Positions 1-7,601 of a stretch of DNA of 64,000 nucleotides are shown here, one piece after another. The notes below the pieces were generated by a model. That model had not been told where the DNA came from and did no database searches. It saw nothing but the letters and a program-made list of their open reading frames with translations. This DNA is from Anaerococcus urinomassiliensis (GTDB lineage: Bacteria > Bacillota > Clostridia > Tissierellales > Peptoniphilaceae). The position numbers and the translations under genes were made by a program. The DNA is taken from contig NZ_LT635782.1 in NCBI RefSeq assembly GCF_900128425.1, positions 535,359 to 599,358 on the forward strand, written 5' to 3'. Numbering within the stretch: position 1 is the stretch's first letter; each line of letters begins with the position of its first letter.

Positions 1-1
1 T

Positions 2-49
2 GATGGAAGATACAATGGAGTGGTCAAAGAATATATGAAATATATGTAA
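2..49 (+). CDS. C-terminal tail of a gene cut by the window edge
   Basis: An open frame enters from the left edge, reads DGRYNGVVKEYMKYM and stops at TAA 47-49. A hairpin and IS-type terminal repeats follow directly, so it is probably the last codons of a gene of the insertion sequence whose end is at 153. Fifteen residues are too few to name the family. Confidence 0.35.
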   Translation, partial: DGRYNGVVKEYMKYM

Positions 50-52
50 AAA

Positions 53-75
53 GTCTTTCCCCTAGGGGAAAAGAC
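53..75. terminator. Hairpin after the IS gene tail
   Basis: GTCTTTCCCC and GGGGAAAAGAC form a strong stem with one bulged A and almost no loop, 3 bp after the stop codon of the partial gene. There is no clear T-run on either strand. It may be a terminator-like hairpin or a block to read-through into the element. Confidence 0.35.
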
Positions 76-153
76 AAGTGTGGTCAATATCTTTACTATA
101 TGTGGACCACTTTTCGATAATAACTGTGGACCAATTTTCGGTTGACATTTACA

Positions 154-554
154 TATGTTGAATATCTTTGTCTTGCCGCTTCTATACCTATTGATATTGA
201 TAAATGAGTTTTGCCTACTCCACTCGATCCTAGAAATACTATATTTTCATTGTTTTCTAGAAACCCTAATTGACATAAATCTTTAATTTGTCTTTCATTA
301 ATGCTAGGTTGAAAGGAGAAATCAAAAGTTGATATGTCTTTTAAAGAAGGAAATGCTGCTGTTTTTACCATCTGATTGGCTGCGTTTATTCTTTTTGTAT
401 CTACTTCATAATCCGTTAATTTTAACAAGGATTCTACTAAAGATGTATTTCTATCAGCTATTTGATCATCTATGTGTAAGATGAATTGTTTTAATTTTAA
501 GTATTCTAAATTTTCTTTTAATCTTAGGTAATTGCTGGTTTCTTTAATTGTCAA
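154..554 (-). pseudogene. istB: IstB-like ATPase helper of IS21, truncated
   Basis: IstB is the AAA+ ATPase that helps the IstA transposase capture target DNA. The N-terminal region and Walker A motif (GSSGVGKTH, about residue 110) are present. Natural sequence ends near residue 132 (RQRYSTY), where IstB proteins normally continue for about 110 more residues with Walker B and sensor motifs. The remaining codons to the stop at 96 come from the inserted element. Translation starts at TTG (554), overlapping the 3' end of istA by 11 bp, a usual arrangement suggesting translational coupling. The product should be inactive. Confidence 0.8.
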
Positions 555-1842
555 ACAAGGCTCCTATCTTTTTTAAGTTTTCTTTTGAGAATTTTTTTAT
601 GTCTACTTCATCTTTGTAGGGCATTGTCTTTTTAGTTATTTCTTGATAATGTTCTTTAAGATAGTTTAGCTTTTTATTGGTAATTTTATGCTTAACTATT
701 AATTGTGTGGTATCATACAGGTACAAGTAGTTGTCTTCTACTTGTAGTGTTACGGTCTTTCCGATGTATTCAGTTGGTAGAGAATATTGGTTAGATTTGT
801 ATGATATCATCGAAGATTCGTTAACTTTGACAATGCTTTGATGGTTTTGATATCGGCTCCTAATCTCTTTAGATGGAAGAGCTTTTAAGGAGCCTTTATC
901 TTTTTCTAACAAGGATATCGGAGTTTTAGATGTTCCTTGGTGGATACTCATATTCTTTCTTAAATTTATCTTTCCAACCTTATCTATCAGTTCTTTGTAT
1001 GATAGCTTTCCTTGATAAGCATCTAACTCATCTAATATTTTCATTTGGCTTTCAACTTTACCTTTTGTTCGTGGTCTTTTAACTATGCAAGGTTGAACCT
1101 TAAATCCATAATCTTTAGCAAATTCATAAAACTTAGAATTAATTTCACCTTTGTGATATTCACTTCTTGCTTTATCCATAACAGTCTTTAGATTGTCTGT
1201 AACTATTACACTGGGCACTCCTCCTAATTTTTCAAAAGCATTACTTAGAAAGGAAAATATGGTTGATTGTCTTTTATCTAAGCTTGCATAGTAGATAGAG
1301 TATCTAGAGTATCCTAGGATAAAGACAAAGATATTTAAGCTAACATAACCTATATCTGTAGTTAAAAAGGTAAAATCTTCTTTCCAGTCTACCTGTGCTT
1401 GCTCTCCTGGGGCAGTTTCATATCTCATACACCTGACACTAGAACTAATTTTATTAGACTTAACGAAATATTGATTAAACTCCTCATGATTTTTTATGAA
1501 ATGTCTAAATGTGGATGATGCAACATCTAAACCATAATTATCAACTAAGTATTGATACAAGTTAGTTTTGTAGTGAAACTTCTGTATACTAGAATCACAT
1601 AAAAGCTCCCTAATTAAGGGGATAAAAGGATCGATCTTACTCGCCTTCTCCTTAGTATTAGTTTTATTGTATCCATCATAGTATTTCTTTACAGTTCTTC
1701 TATCAACACCTAAATCTTTTGCTATTTCTGAAAAATTGACTTTAATATTTAACACCTCCTCAAAAACTTTTAATTTATTTAAGTCATTTAGATTCTTTAT
1801 TTCAAAATATTTTGAATCTTTTAGTTCTAATTGGTAATACAT
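544..1842 (-). CDS. istA: IS21-family transposase IstA
   Basis: A 432-residue DDE transposase. An N-terminal helix-turn-helix (around FSEIAKDLGVDRRTVKKYY) is followed by an RNase H-like catalytic core. The likely acidic triad is Asp in QVDWKEDF, Asp in VTDNLKTV and Glu in KGKVESQ, spaced as in IS21/Mu-type rve domains. No frameshift or stop is visible, so IstA itself may be functional, but its partner IstB is truncated. The start at 1842 has AGGAG upstream on the minus strand. Its left end lies about 100 bp from the CRISPR array. Confidence 0.9.
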   Translation of the reverse strand: MYYQLELKDSKYFEIKNLNDLNKLKVFEEVLNIKVNFSEIAKDLGVDRRTVKKYYDGYNKTNTKEKASKIDPFIPLIRELLCDSSIQKFHYKTNLYQYLVDNYGLDVASSTFRHFIKNHEEFNQYFVKSNKISSSVRCMRYETAPGEQAQVDWKEDFTFLTTDIGYVSLNIFVFILGYSRYSIYYASLDKRQSTIFSFLSNAFEKLGGVPSVIVTDNLKTVMDKARSEYHKGEINSKFYEFAKDYGFKVQPCIVKRPRTKGKVESQMKILDELDAYQGKLSYKELIDKVGKINLRKNMSIHQGTSKTPISLLEKDKGSLKALPSKEIRSRYQNHQSIVKVNESSMISYKSNQYSLPTEYIGKTVTLQVEDNYLYLYDTTQLIVKHKITNKKLNYLKEHYQEITKKTMPYKDEVDIKKFSKENLKKIGALFDN

Positions 1843-1941
1843 ATATTCTCCTGATTATTTTATTAAATGTATTATCCAATTAAGTTTTTATTTGTACATT
1901 TTTATTTGACCACTTTTGTACATTCTTATTTTAGCATTTAC

Positions 1942-2206
1942 ATCTATCCCGCACACGCGGGGGTGATCCCGGGGACTTATATGATTTTTTGGAGTTCTTC
2001 GAGTCTATCCCGCACACGCGGGGGTGATCCTGTCATCCGTATCCCTTGATTGGTTGTTTGTTAGTCTATCCCGCACACGCGGGGGTGATCCTAGCTTCAA
2101 AGTCTTCAGCTGTTTCAAATGCTTGTCTATCCCGCACACGCGGGGGTGATCCCAAAGTAAAAATTTATATAATGAAACTTTTACTGTGTATCCCGCACAC
2201 GCGGGG
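1942..2206 (+). CRISPR. Short CRISPR array, type I-E-like repeat, four spacers, no cas genes
   Basis: Five repeats at 1942-1969, 2003-2030, 2064-2091, 2125-2152 and 2186-2206 have an exact 61-bp period. The 28-bp repeat begins GTCTATCCCGCACACG and ends GCGGGGGTGATCC, with the CCCGC/GCGGG hairpin of I-E repeats. The four spacers are 33 bp each. The last repeat is truncated after GCGGGG and the first has A instead of G at its first base, where the IS21 end abuts. By analogy with I-E repeats the + strand is the crRNA sense, so the leader should be on the left; it has been replaced by the IS21 element. No cas gene lies in the window. Confidence 0.92.
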
Positions 2207-2225
2207 AATTTCTAATATCAAAAAG

Positions 2226-2378
2226 GGGGCTGTTGCAAATTGATAGATATCTAACGTTCCATCATTGGAGTGCACTCCCAGAAAGTTTGAGGTTTAGCCC
2301 GCCGGCTCAGGGAGGCCAAACTTTCTGGGAGGGTGCTCGAATGATATAGGAACGATTTATCTATTTTGCAACAGCCCC
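2226..2378. mobile_element. MITE-like palindromic element
   Basis: The terminal inverted repeats are GGGGCTGTTGCAAA at 2226-2239 and its complement at 2365-2378. Internal arms also pair: GTTCC/GGAAC, ATCATT/AATGAT and a perfect CCCAGAAAGTTTG/CAAACTTTCTGGG. Nearly the whole 153 bp is one long hairpin with no coding capacity. Termini starting GGGGCTGTTGCAA are typical of insertion sequences, so this is probably a non-autonomous derivative; the parent family is not established. It lies 20 bp after the truncated last CRISPR repeat and could also end transcription of the convergent metallopeptidase gene. Confidence 0.75.
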
Positions 2379-2409
2379 TTTTATTTTATCTTATTCTATT
2401 TTTTGTTGA

Positions 2410-3321
2410 TTATTGGATATTGTCAAAAAACACCATAGAGTGCTCTATATCGTGATACTTATATCCTAGGTCGAAGGCTTCTTTTCTTTGAGCTGATGAA
2501 CCATGAGTGAATGTATCTACATTAACACTTCTTCCTGACATCTCCTGTATTCTGTCATCTCCTATAGATGCAGCTGCATCCATTGCTTCTCCTATATCTC
2601 CTGGGTCGAGGTATCCACGTTCTTCTACATAGTATGCGAATAGTCCTCCAAAATAATCTGCCTGTAACTCTTGGGCTACAGAGTATTTATTGTATTCTTT
2701 TTTAGATAAAGTTTTTCTCAGTTTGTTAGTCTGATCTAATATGCCCAGTTGTTTTTGCACGTGGTGGCCAACTTCATGGGCCAATACATATGCTAAGGCA
2801 AAATCTCCACCTGCTCCAAACTGACTTTGAAGTTGGTTGTAGAAGTCTACATCAATGTATATGCTTTCATCTATGGGACAATAAAATGGCCCCATATTTG
2901 ATTGTGCTACCCCACATGCTGATCTTGTTGATCCTTCATAAGGAACCATAGTTGGTTCAACATAGTTAGCATCCATTTCGTTAAATTTTTGATGCCATAC
3001 GTCTTCAGTATCTTTTAAAACAACTGCAAGAAAATCTTCTAGTCTTGCTCGTCCCGTACTCTGATTGTTGATTTCTGTTTGATATTGTCCTTTTTGTTGG
3101 GGTAGATTTTGATTAGTATTAGTCCCTGTACCAATTCCACTTATACCTCTGAATATAAACATCAATATAAGGAAAAAAATGATTCCACCAAGGCCACCTT
3201 TACCAACACGTGGTATAAAAATCGGTCCTCTATAGCCTTGGTTACCTCCAAAACCACCGCCTCTATTAGCGCTTGGGCCTCTCCTAACATTGGAGCTTCG
3301 CTCTCTATTTTCCCATTTCAT
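2410..3321 (-). CDS. Putative neutral zinc metallopeptidase (YpfJ family)
   Basis: A 303-residue protein of the YpfJ/zinc_peptidase family (PF04228). The N-terminus (MKWENRERSSNVRRG) matches the family start; a Gly/Arg-rich stretch and one membrane segment (GGIIFFLILMFIF) follow, so the catalytic domain is probably extracytoplasmic. HEVGHHVQ is the zinc-binding HExxH motif, and the later QELQADYFGG supplies the probable third ligand. The start at 3321 was chosen because GGAGG lies six bases upstream; a longer frame to 3366 has no such site. The physiological substrate is unknown. The IS256 insertion about 90 bp upstream may affect its promoter. Confidence 0.88.
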   Translation of the reverse strand: MKWENRERSSNVRRGPSANRGGGFGGNQGYRGPIFIPRVGKGGLGGIIFFLILMFIFRGISGIGTGTNTNQNLPQQKGQYQTEINNQSTGRARLEDFLAVVLKDTEDVWHQKFNEMDANYVEPTMVPYEGSTRSACGVAQSNMGPFYCPIDESIYIDVDFYNQLQSQFGAGGDFALAYVLAHEVGHHVQKQLGILDQTNKLRKTLSKKEYNKYSVAQELQADYFGGLFAYYVEERGYLDPGDIGEAMDAAASIGDDRIQEMSGRSVNVDTFTHGSSAQRKEAFDLGYKYHDIEHSMVFFDNIQ

Positions 3322-3412
3322 AATTTCCTCCATAATTCTTAATATTAAATTATTACCCAAAATCACCTAAAAATAATGAACAATTTATTAATGATTCATA
3401 ATATATAAATAC

Positions 3413-3420
3413 AAATGTTT
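3413..3420 (+). repeat. Left 8-bp target-site duplication of the IS256 element
   Basis: AAATGTTT here is repeated exactly at 4730-4737 on the other side of the element, the 8-bp duplication expected of IS256-family transposition. Confidence 0.85.
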
Positions 3421-4729
3421 GATAGAGTCCGTATAATTGTGTAAAAAGAAAAGGTCATTTGAAACCTAAACTAGTACAATGTTTTCAACGACAAAAACCA
3501 ACTAGGAGGAACAAATGACCCAATTACACTTTACAATTAATCAAGAAGAAATACAAAATTTAATTAATGAATCTGTAGATAATAAAATTGCTAAATCTAT
3601 CTTAACAAAAGTTTTTAATGAACTTATGGAAAAAGAAAGAGACGAATATTTAGAAAATACAGCCTATCAAAGAGATCCTAGCAGAACTACTTATCGCAAT
3701 GGATACTACGAACGTGACTATACAACAAAAATAGGAACATTAACTTTAAAAGTACCTAGAACAAGAGATGGTAAATTCTCGACAGAACTATTCGAAAGAT
3801 ATCAAAGAAATGAAAAAGCCCTACTTGCAACCATGCTAGAAATGTATATTCAAGGAGTATCAACAAGGAAAGTATCCAAGGTAATAGAAAACATGTGTGG
3901 TAAAACATATTCTAAATCCTTTGTATCATCCCTAACTAAAGAGTTAGACGAAGAAGTAAAACTATGGAGAAATAGTGACCTAAGTTCGATTAAATATCCT
4001 TATGTAATTGTAGATGTAGTATACATAAAAGTAAGAGAAAACAATCGAGTAGTATCAAAGGCCTGTCATATTGCAATAGGAATAAATGAAAAAGGAAATA
4101 GAGAAATAATAGGCTTAGACTTAAGCTCTAGCGAAAGTGAATACTCTTGGTCAAACTTCTTTGAATATTTAAAATCTAGAGGGCTATGCGGCCTTAAAAT
4201 GGTCATATCAGACGCCCATAAAGGCCTAGTAAAAGCAATAAAAGAAACATTCGTAAATGTAATATGGCAAAGATGTCAGGTACATTTCTTAAGAAATATC
4301 CTATCAAAAGCACCAAAGAAAAACACTGAAGACTTTAGAACTGATATAAAAACACTATTTAAAATCCAGGATATAAACATAGCAAGAAAAATGAAGGATG
4401 AGATCTTCTTAAAATACGAAAACGAAAAGAAATTTGAAAACTCATTAAACGCCTTAGATGAAGGATTTGAAGATACCTTTGCATACCTAGCTAATGATGT
4501 AATTCATAGTAGACTTAGATCAACAAATTGCTTAGAAAGATTAAACGAAGAAGTTAGAAGACGAGAAAAAGTAGTTAGAATATTCCCAAATGAAGAATCA
4601 GCTATACGATTAATAGGCGCAATCCTCATTGATATCAATGAGGATTGGATAACATCTTCTAAATTGTATATTAAAATGAAATAGTAATTATTGTGCTAGT
4701 AAATTTTACACAATATTATGGACTTGACT
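3421..4729 (+). mobile_element. Intact IS256-family insertion sequence
   Basis: A 1,309-bp element bounded by imperfect 26-bp inverted repeats at 3421-3446 and 4704-4729 (19 of 26 matching, sharing ATTGTGTAAAA at the inner end) and flanked by identical 8-bp duplications. It carries one full-length transposase. Intact ends, duplications and an open gene indicate a fairly recent insertion. It separates the divergent metallopeptidase and glycoside hydrolase genes. Confidence 0.92.
3515..4684 (+). CDS. IS256-family (mutator type) transposase
   Basis: A 389-residue DDE transposase of the mutator family (PF00872). The N-terminus contains the family pattern of a YRNGYYERDYTTKIG segment followed by LKVPRTRDG. 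The likely catalytic residues are Asp in YVIVDVVYIKV, Asp in VISDAHKGL and Glu in the C-terminal NCLERLNEEVRRREK motif. The WQRCQVHFLRNIL segment matches the mutator C/H-rich signature. AGGAGG lies just upstream of the ATG. No stop or frameshift is present, so the element is probably active. Confidence 0.95.
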   Translation: MTQLHFTINQEEIQNLINESVDNKIAKSILTKVFNELMEKERDEYLENTAYQRDPSRTTYRNGYYERDYTTKIGTLTLKVPRTRDGKFSTELFERYQRNEKALLATMLEMYIQGVSTRKVSKVIENMCGKTYSKSFVSSLTKELDEEVKLWRNSDLSSIKYPYVIVDVVYIKVRENNRVVSKACHIAIGINEKGNREIIGLDLSSSESEYSWSNFFEYLKSRGLCGLKMVISDAHKGLVKAIKETFVNVIWQRCQVHFLRNILSKAPKKNTEDFRTDIKTLFKIQDINIARKMKDEIFLKYENEKKFENSLNALDEGFEDTFAYLANDVIHSRLRSTNCLERLNEEVRRREKVVRIFPNEESAIRLIGAILIDINEDWITSSKLYIKMK

Positions 4730-4737
4730 AAATGTTT
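4730..4737 (+). repeat. Right 8-bp target-site duplication of the IS256 element
   Basis: AAATGTTT, identical to 3413-3420, directly follows the right inverted repeat. Confidence 0.85.
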
Positions 4738-4739
4738 TC

Positions 4740-4768
4740 TTGATTTATTTTTACATATATTTTATATT
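4740..4768 (+). promoter_or_regulatory. Candidate promoter of the glycoside hydrolase gene
   Basis: TTGATT (4740-4745) and TATATT (4763-4768) are separated by 17 bp, and AAAGGAGG follows before the ATG. The -35 begins only three bases after the IS256 target duplication, so the insertion spares the core promoter but removes whatever lay upstream. Confidence 0.5.
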
Positions 4769-4797
4769 AATAATATCAATATAAAGGAGGTAAATAT

Positions 4798-7227
4798 ATG
4801 AGTAAGGATTATAAGTTTGGAATCTCGCTTTTGTTAGCTTTATCAATTAGCTTTGTACCTTTTGGTGTTTCAAAAGCAGAAACTATGGAAGAAAACGAAC
4901 TTGTAACTTATGAGTCAGCAAATTTAGATCAACTTTTGTTAAATGATGATAGTTATGAAGAATATAATCTAAATGTTAGTGATAGTGTAATCGAAAATGA
5001 TGACTATGCTGCTGAAGGTGATAAAGCAAGCTATGAATTAGAACAGATTTCTAACGATGAAAGTACAAATGACGATAGTAAAAAAGAGAACTTTAATAAA
5101 GAGGATCTAGAAGATAACATAGAATACAAGGCTAATGAAGAAAGTTCTAATGAGCCTAAAAATAAAAAAATAGAAGAAAAAATCTCCCACATGACCTTAG
5201 ATGAAAAAATAGGTCAAATGTTAATGCTTGAATTTAGAAATTGGGAAGATGAAAATGGTGAGCTAAAGGAAGTAACAGAATTAAATGATGATATCAAAAA
5301 TGCTATTAAGAAATATAGGATTGGTGGAATCATACTTTTTGCAGAAAATGTTAGAGATACTGAACAAACTACTAAACTTACACACAATATTCAAAAAACG
5401 GCTATAGAAAATGGACTTGATCCACTTTTAATTTCTATAGATCAAGAGGGTGGCATAGTTGTAAGACTTGGCGCTGGTACTTCCTTGCCAGGCAACATGG
5501 CTTTGGGTGCTACTAAAGATAAGAAATTAGCTTATGAATACGGAAAAATTATTGCAGAAGAAATAAAAGCTTTAGGAATAAATGTTAACCTCGCGCCAGT
5601 TATGGATACAAATAACAATCCGAATAACCCTGTTATTGGCTTAAGATCTATTTCCTCAGACCCAAAATTGGTAGGAGAATTAGGAAGCGAAATTGTAAAA
5701 GGATTACAAGAAAATGGAGTATCTGCTGCAATAAAACACTTCCCAGGTCATGGGGATACAGCAGTTGATAGTCACCTTGGATTGCCAGTGGTTGATAAGT
5801 CATATAAAGAAGTAGAAAACTTAGAACTAATTCCATTTAATAAAGCTGCAAACGAAGGTGTTGATATGATAATGACAGCGCACATATCTTATCCACAGCT
5901 AGAAAAGGATACTGTAATTTCCAAAAAAGACGGCTCAATTATAGGAATACCAGCAACTCTTTCAGATGATATTATTACAGGAATAATAAGAAAGAAAATG
6001 AACTACAAGGGCATAGTTATCACAGATGCTATGAAGATGCAAGCAATAGCTGACAACTTTGGGGAAGAAGATGCTGTTATAATGGCTATCAGAGCAGGGG
6101 TGGATATACCATTAATGCCAGCATTATTGCAAAATAATAAAGATTTACTCAAATTAGATAGTATAATAAATAGAATAAAAAATGAAATTAAGCTAGGAAA
6201 TATTAGTGAGAATCAACTCAACAACTCCGTATACAGGATTCTAGATCTAAAATACAGGAGAGGAATCTTAGATTTAGATCAATATGATATTCCAATTGAA
6301 GAAAAAATTGAAAATGCTTTTAGTATAGTAGGAAACAAGGAACATTTTGAAAAACAAAGAGAGATAACCGATAAGGCAATAACAGTAACTAAAAATATTA
6401 ACAATGCTTTGCCGATTTATCCCCAAAAAGGCGAGAAAGTACTAATTTACACACCTTATGAAAATGAAATTCCAGGTTTTACCTATGGCTTTGAAAAATT
6501 ACAAGCAGAAGGAGTTATAGAAAAAGATGTAAAACTAGATGTTTTCACCTTTCAAAATTATAAGGATAAGGTAAAAGAAGCAAGAGAAGTATTGGAAAAT
6601 TACGCCAAGGAATATGATTATATAATAGCTGTAAGTGAAATAGGCAGAGCTAGTCAATTGAGCAAAAATGATTGGTTAGCAGAAATTCCAGATATGTTGA
6701 CTACTTTTGCTAAAGAAAATAATAAAAAATCTGCTGTTATAAGTATTGGAAAACCATATGATTTGGATAGGTATAAAAATTCTGATGCTCATGTACTAGC
6801 ATATGGCTCAAAGGGGATGGATCCAACAGAAAAAGGCAAAGATCCAGTAAAGACATTTGGTCCAAATATACCATATTCTCTAGATATTGTATTTGGTAAA
6901 GTATCTTCGACAGGGCAATTACCAGTAGACGTACCAGCACTAGGTGATAATTACGAATATACAGATAAGATCGCTTATAAAATTGGTTATGGCTTGGCAA
7001 CAAAACTCGAATCTGATAATGCTAAAGATTCAAGTCCAGTTTCTGATGAAAATAGTCCAATAGAAAAGCCTATTATAAAAGAAAAACAAGGTGAAAAAAT
7101 TAAACTTTCACATAAGTCAAGTAAAGTAGAAAATCCAAAAACAGGTATTAATGGGTTAAATGAAGTTATATTAACTTTATTTTCATCAGCTTCAACCCTA
7201 GTTTTAGTAAAGAAAAATAATAAATAA
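4798..7227 (+). CDS. Cell-wall-anchored family 3 glycoside hydrolase (beta-N-acetylhexosaminidase-like)
   Basis: An 809-residue surface enzyme. Residues 1-27 form a signal peptide ending SKA. An acidic, low-complexity linker runs to about 125, then a GH3 barrel with DQEGG (about 215), the NagZ-type signature KHFPGHGDT (about 312-320), whose His loop supplies the acid/base, and the likely nucleophile Asp410 in VITDAMKM. A second alpha/beta domain follows to about 740. The C-terminus has NPKTG (779-783), a hydrophobic stretch and KKNNK, a sortase signal. The family removes terminal GlcNAc from muropeptides or glycans. Export and wall anchoring suggest scavenging of external glycans or wall remodelling, unlike cytoplasmic NagZ. 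No sortase gene is in the window. Confidence 0.88.
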   Translation: MSKDYKFGISLLLALSISFVPFGVSKAETMEENELVTYESANLDQLLLNDDSYEEYNLNVSDSVIENDDYAAEGDKASYELEQISNDESTNDDSKKENFNKEDLEDNIEYKANEESSNEPKNKKIEEKISHMTLDEKIGQMLMLEFRNWEDENGELKEVTELNDDIKNAIKKYRIGGIILFAENVRDTEQTTKLTHNIQKTAIENGLDPLLISIDQEGGIVVRLGAGTSLPGNMALGATKDKKLAYEYGKIIAEEIKALGINVNLAPVMDTNNNPNNPVIGLRSISSDPKLVGELGSEIVKGLQENGVSAAIKHFPGHGDTAVDSHLGLPVVDKSYKEVENLELIPFNKAANEGVDMIMTAHISYPQLEKDTVISKKDGSIIGIPATLSDDIITGIIRKKMNYKGIVITDAMKMQAIADNFGEEDAVIMAIRAGVDIPLMPALLQNNKDLLKLDSIINRIKNEIKLGNISENQLNNSVYRILDLKYRRGILDLDQYDIPIEEKIENAFSIVGNKEHFEKQREITDKAITVTKNINNALPIYPQKGEKVLIYTPYENEIPGFTYGFEKLQAEGVIEKDVKLDVFTFQNYKDKVKEAREVLENYAKEYDYIIAVSEIGRASQLSKNDWLAEIPDMLTTFAKENNKKSAVISIGKPYDLDRYKNSDAHVLAYGSKGMDPTEKGKDPVKTFGPNIPYSLDIVFGKVSSTGQLPVDVPALGDNYEYTDKIAYKIGYGLATKLESDNAKDSSPVSDENSPIEKPIIKEKQGEKIKLSHKSSKVENPKTGINGLNEVILTLFSSASTLVLVKKNNK

Positions 7228-7234
7228 CAAAGAT

Positions 7235-7274
7235 AAATCAAAATTACCATTTACTTGGTAATTTTGATTTTTTT
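7235..7274 (+). terminator. Intrinsic terminator after the glycoside hydrolase
   Basis: AAATCAAAATTACCA pairs with TGGTAATTTTGATTT around a short loop, followed by a run of T. Confidence 0.85.
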
Positions 7275-7404
7275 GCATTAAAAGAGAAATATGATCAAAC
7301 TAAATCTTTAAATATTACATAAGTTATAATAAAACAAAAAAACAATAAAAGACCATGATAATTATAAAGAATAAGATTGGAATTATAAGATTTAGTCAAA
7401 AAAA
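7275..7404. other. AT-rich spacer
   Basis: Between the terminator and tRNA-Thr(GGT) there is only A/T-rich sequence. I see no open frame with a ribosome site, repeat or strong hairpin. A poly-A tract at about 7398-7404 would give the tRNA transcript a U-rich 3' end. Confidence 0.5.
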
Positions 7405-7480
7405 TGGAGCCACTTCCCGGGATCGAACCGAGGACCTCATCCTTACCATGGATGCGCTCTACCTACTGAGCTAAAGTGGC
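7405..7480 (-). tRNA. trnT: tRNA-Thr (anticodon GGT)
   Basis: The reverse complement folds as a standard cloverleaf. The acceptor GCCACTT pairs with AAGTGGC, the T-arm has GGTTCGATCC, and the anticodon stem CATCC/GGATG encloses the loop ATGGTAA, giving anticodon GGT. The discriminator is T and CCA is encoded. It is transcribed away from tuf. A second threonine tRNA (CGT) lies at 27037-27112. Confidence 0.95.
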
Positions 7481-7491
7481 ATTACTTATTT

Positions 7492-7520
7492 AGTGTACCA
7501 TATATTTTATCTTTAGGCAA
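7492..7520 (-). promoter_or_regulatory. Candidate promoter of tRNA-Thr(GGT)
   Basis: On the minus strand TTGCCT (7520-7515) and TACACT (7497-7492) are 17 bp apart. The -10 lies 11 bp before the first base of the mature tRNA. Confidence 0.5.
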
Positions 7521-7601
7521 GGATATCTATCATAAATAATATCTAGTATTTTTTGTCAATGTATGGTAGAATACTGGTATATGATTCATTAGGAGGATAA
7601 A

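Larger units (their letters stand above)
1..153 (+). mobile_element. Right end of a second insertion sequence, inserted in istB
   Basis: The stretch ends at 146-153 in CATTTACA. Read inward on the minus strand this is TGTAAATG, the same terminal sequence as the outer end of the neighbouring IS21 element at 1942. Just inside lie repeated GTGGACCA/GTGGTCA motifs (about 79-135), like the multiple terminal repeats of IS21-family ends. The element therefore lies to the left of 153, and its junction is exactly where the istB reading frame stops resembling IstB. Most of the element is outside the window, so its family is an inference. Confidence 0.5.
154..1942 (-). mobile_element. IS21-family insertion sequence, 3' end truncated
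   Basis: The istA and istB genes are in the usual order and overlap on the minus strand. The outer end upstream of istA is at 1942 (TGTAAATG read inward), followed by repeated TGTACA and AGTGGTCA motifs at about 1890-1935, as expected of IS21 ends. The istB-side end is missing, replaced at 153/154 by the end of another element. The intact end abuts the first CRISPR repeat. The element cannot move on its own because istB is broken, although IstA looks complete. Confidence 0.8.

Noticed and set aside
1867..2243. Two short + strand open frames (60 and 65 codons) across the CRISPR array
   Set aside because: Their products repeat the YPAHAGVI/LSRTRGGDP pattern, which is just the translated repeat. 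There is no ribosome site or codon preference.
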